From Tissierellales bacterium (lineage in GTDB: Bacteria > Bacillota > Clostridia > Tissierellales > JASKZW01), in NCBI GenBank assembly GCA_030152145.1, contig JASLIL010000110.1, positions 1 through 6,302 of the forward strand: DNA of 6,302 nucleotides, written 5' to 3'. Below, piece by piece: positions 5,668 through 6,302 of the stretch. The stretch's first letter is position 1; each line of letters opens with the position of its first letter. Under the pieces are notes generated by a model. The model saw nothing but the letters and a program-made list of their open reading frames with translations. It did not search any database and was not told the origin of the DNA. The translations under genes were made by a program, and so were the position numbers.

Positions 5668-6264
5668 CTAATATCCTAGATCCTCATCCACCACGCAAAT
5701 ATGTATCTTTGTGGTTTGGGGACACTTGTGAATTACAACCTCTACATTACAAATCCTATCATAAGAACTACAATCCATACATCTGCCTGCCTTAACACAA
5801 GGAGTCTTAAGACCCAGCCTCTTGGCATTCATAGGTGCTGCTATATTTCTAATTCTCTCTATAGCCTGATCATAATCCTTAACTATCTTATTTTTACCCA
5901 CCACAACAAAAACCCTATCATAATCATAGAACATAGCTGAAACTCTATTTCCCCTACCATCTATATTAACCAACTTCCCATCTAGGGTAACTGCATTCGA
6001 ACTTGTTATATAAACACTTTTAGGATACTTCTCCTTGTTTCTAACCAAATCCTGATCCTTCCAGTGCCAATTTAAATTATACATATTTTCATTTAGAATA
6101 TCAAAAGTTTTCATATTCTCTATGGTCATAGAACCACCTATGTAAACTGATTCATCTTTTGTAATTTCATCCAAAAATAATTCATTAACTTCTGAAGTAT
6201 CAGAATGAAAAGTTATATCAAAGTTGTTTTTCATGAAATTATTTTTCAATATTTCTCTTTCCAT
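5668..6264 (-). CDS. LUD-domain (lactate-utilization-like, DUF162) protein
   Basis: This 198-residue protein belongs to the LUD family (LutC/YkgG-like). The match is to YIGGSMTIE near residue 45, YITSSNAVTLDGKLVN at 85-100, IDGRGNRVSAM at 101-111, a VVVGKNKIV strand at 120-128, and IRNIAAPMNAKRLGLKTP at 138-155. The C-terminal third is cysteine-rich (C156, C162, C165, C172, then C181 and C190). The spacing C-x5-C-x2-C-x6-C suggests a metal or Fe-S site, though this is inferred. No LutA or LutB partner is present, so true lactate oxidation is doubtful; stand-alone short LUD proteins are often annotated as lactate utilization proteins without direct evidence. The ATG at 6264 follows a GGGGAGAGAGG purine stretch usable as a Shine-Dalgarno; the ATG at residue 11 lacks one. 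It is the first visible gene of the set with the desulfurase and thiI, and its TAG stop is 12 nt before the desulfurase GTG. Its biochemical role here is unknown. Confidence 0.85.
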   Translation of the reverse strand: MEREILKNNFMKNNFDITFHSDTSEVNELFLDEITKDESVYIGGSMTIENMKTFDILNENMYNLNWHWKDQDLVRNKEKYPKSVYITSSNAVTLDGKLVNIDGRGNRVSAMFYDYDRVFVVVGKNKIVKDYDQAIERIRNIAAPMNAKRLGLKTPCVKAGRCMDCSSYDRICNVEVVIHKCPQTTKIHICVVDEDLGY

Positions 6265-6302
6265 AAACCTCTCTCCCCTTTCATTTCATGGCATTACATC
6301 CC
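6265..6302. other. Truncated upstream region of the LUD operon
   Basis: Only 38 bases lie upstream of the LUD gene. On the minus strand all three frames hit a stop here, the last being a TGA at 6283-6281. An upstream same-strand gene could therefore end in this stretch (for example a frame ending GCNAMK), but six codons are too few to claim one. No promoter can be identified; if one exists it lies beyond the window. Confidence 0.4.

Noticed and set aside
5701..5940. A 79-codon plus-strand open frame opposite the LUD gene
   Set aside because: It is antisense to a conserved coding sequence, has low-complexity Ile/Asn/Thr content and matches no family, so it is a shadow frame.
5668..6264. Part of a LutABC lactate oxidation operon
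   Set aside because: Neither an Fe-S oxidoreductase (LutA) nor LutB is next to it downstream, and the neighbours are sulfur-transfer genes. A lutC symbol would be misleading.
1..6302. Mobile element, phage, defence system or CRISPR array
   Set aside because: There is no transposase, integrase, direct-repeat array or nuclease/toxin gene. All genes are co-oriented housekeeping or transport genes with similar purine-rich coding strands and no sign of transfer.

Overview
The window is about 6.3 kb of AT-rich DNA from a low-GC, Gram-positive, probably anaerobic Firmicute (Clostridia or Tissierellia type). This placement rests on purine-rich coding strands, strong AGGAGG-type ribosome binding sites, GTG starts, a clostridial-style lipoprotein signal, an oxygen-sensitive radical SAM enzyme, and a ThiI that lacks the rhodanese domain. 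It is inferred from gene content, not from a marker gene. Every supported gene is on the minus strand, so transcription runs from high to low coordinates.

In transcription order there are three blocks. Block 1 (6264 to 3336) is a tightly packed three-gene set: a small LUD-domain (lactate-utilization-like, DUF162) protein, a class V PLP-dependent cysteine desulfurase, and ThiI. The gaps are 12 nt and 4 nt. The desulfurase and ThiI form a recognisable tRNA 4-thiouridine (s4U) sulfur relay. This ThiI has no rhodanese domain, so sulfur must come directly from a partner, and the adjacent desulfurase is the obvious candidate, as with NifZ and ThiI in Bacillus subtilis. The role of the LUD protein beside them is not known. 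A perfect 18-bp inverted repeat lies just after thiI and probably ends this transcript.

Block 2 (3160 to 1826) is a single radical SAM protein with extra C-terminal cysteines (SPASM-like) and an unknown substrate. The longest open frame begins at a GTG at 3190, but the Shine-Dalgarno sequence lies inside that extension, so the real start is the ATG at 3160. The gene has its own candidate promoter and ends at a clear hairpin/T-tract terminator.

Block 3 (1769 to the left edge) is a zinc (or manganese) ABC importer: a substrate-binding lipoprotein (ZnuA/AdcA type), an ATPase (ZnuC/AdcC type) whose ATG directly abuts the znuA stop codon, and the first 52 residues of the membrane permease (ZnuB/AdcB type), which runs off the window.

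The only stretch above 100 bases without a gene is 3161-3335, which holds the inverted repeat and a possible promoter. I see no tRNA, rRNA, CRISPR array, insertion sequence or phage gene. The window looks like ordinary core-genome housekeeping DNA. I found no new system, only several points worth checking.
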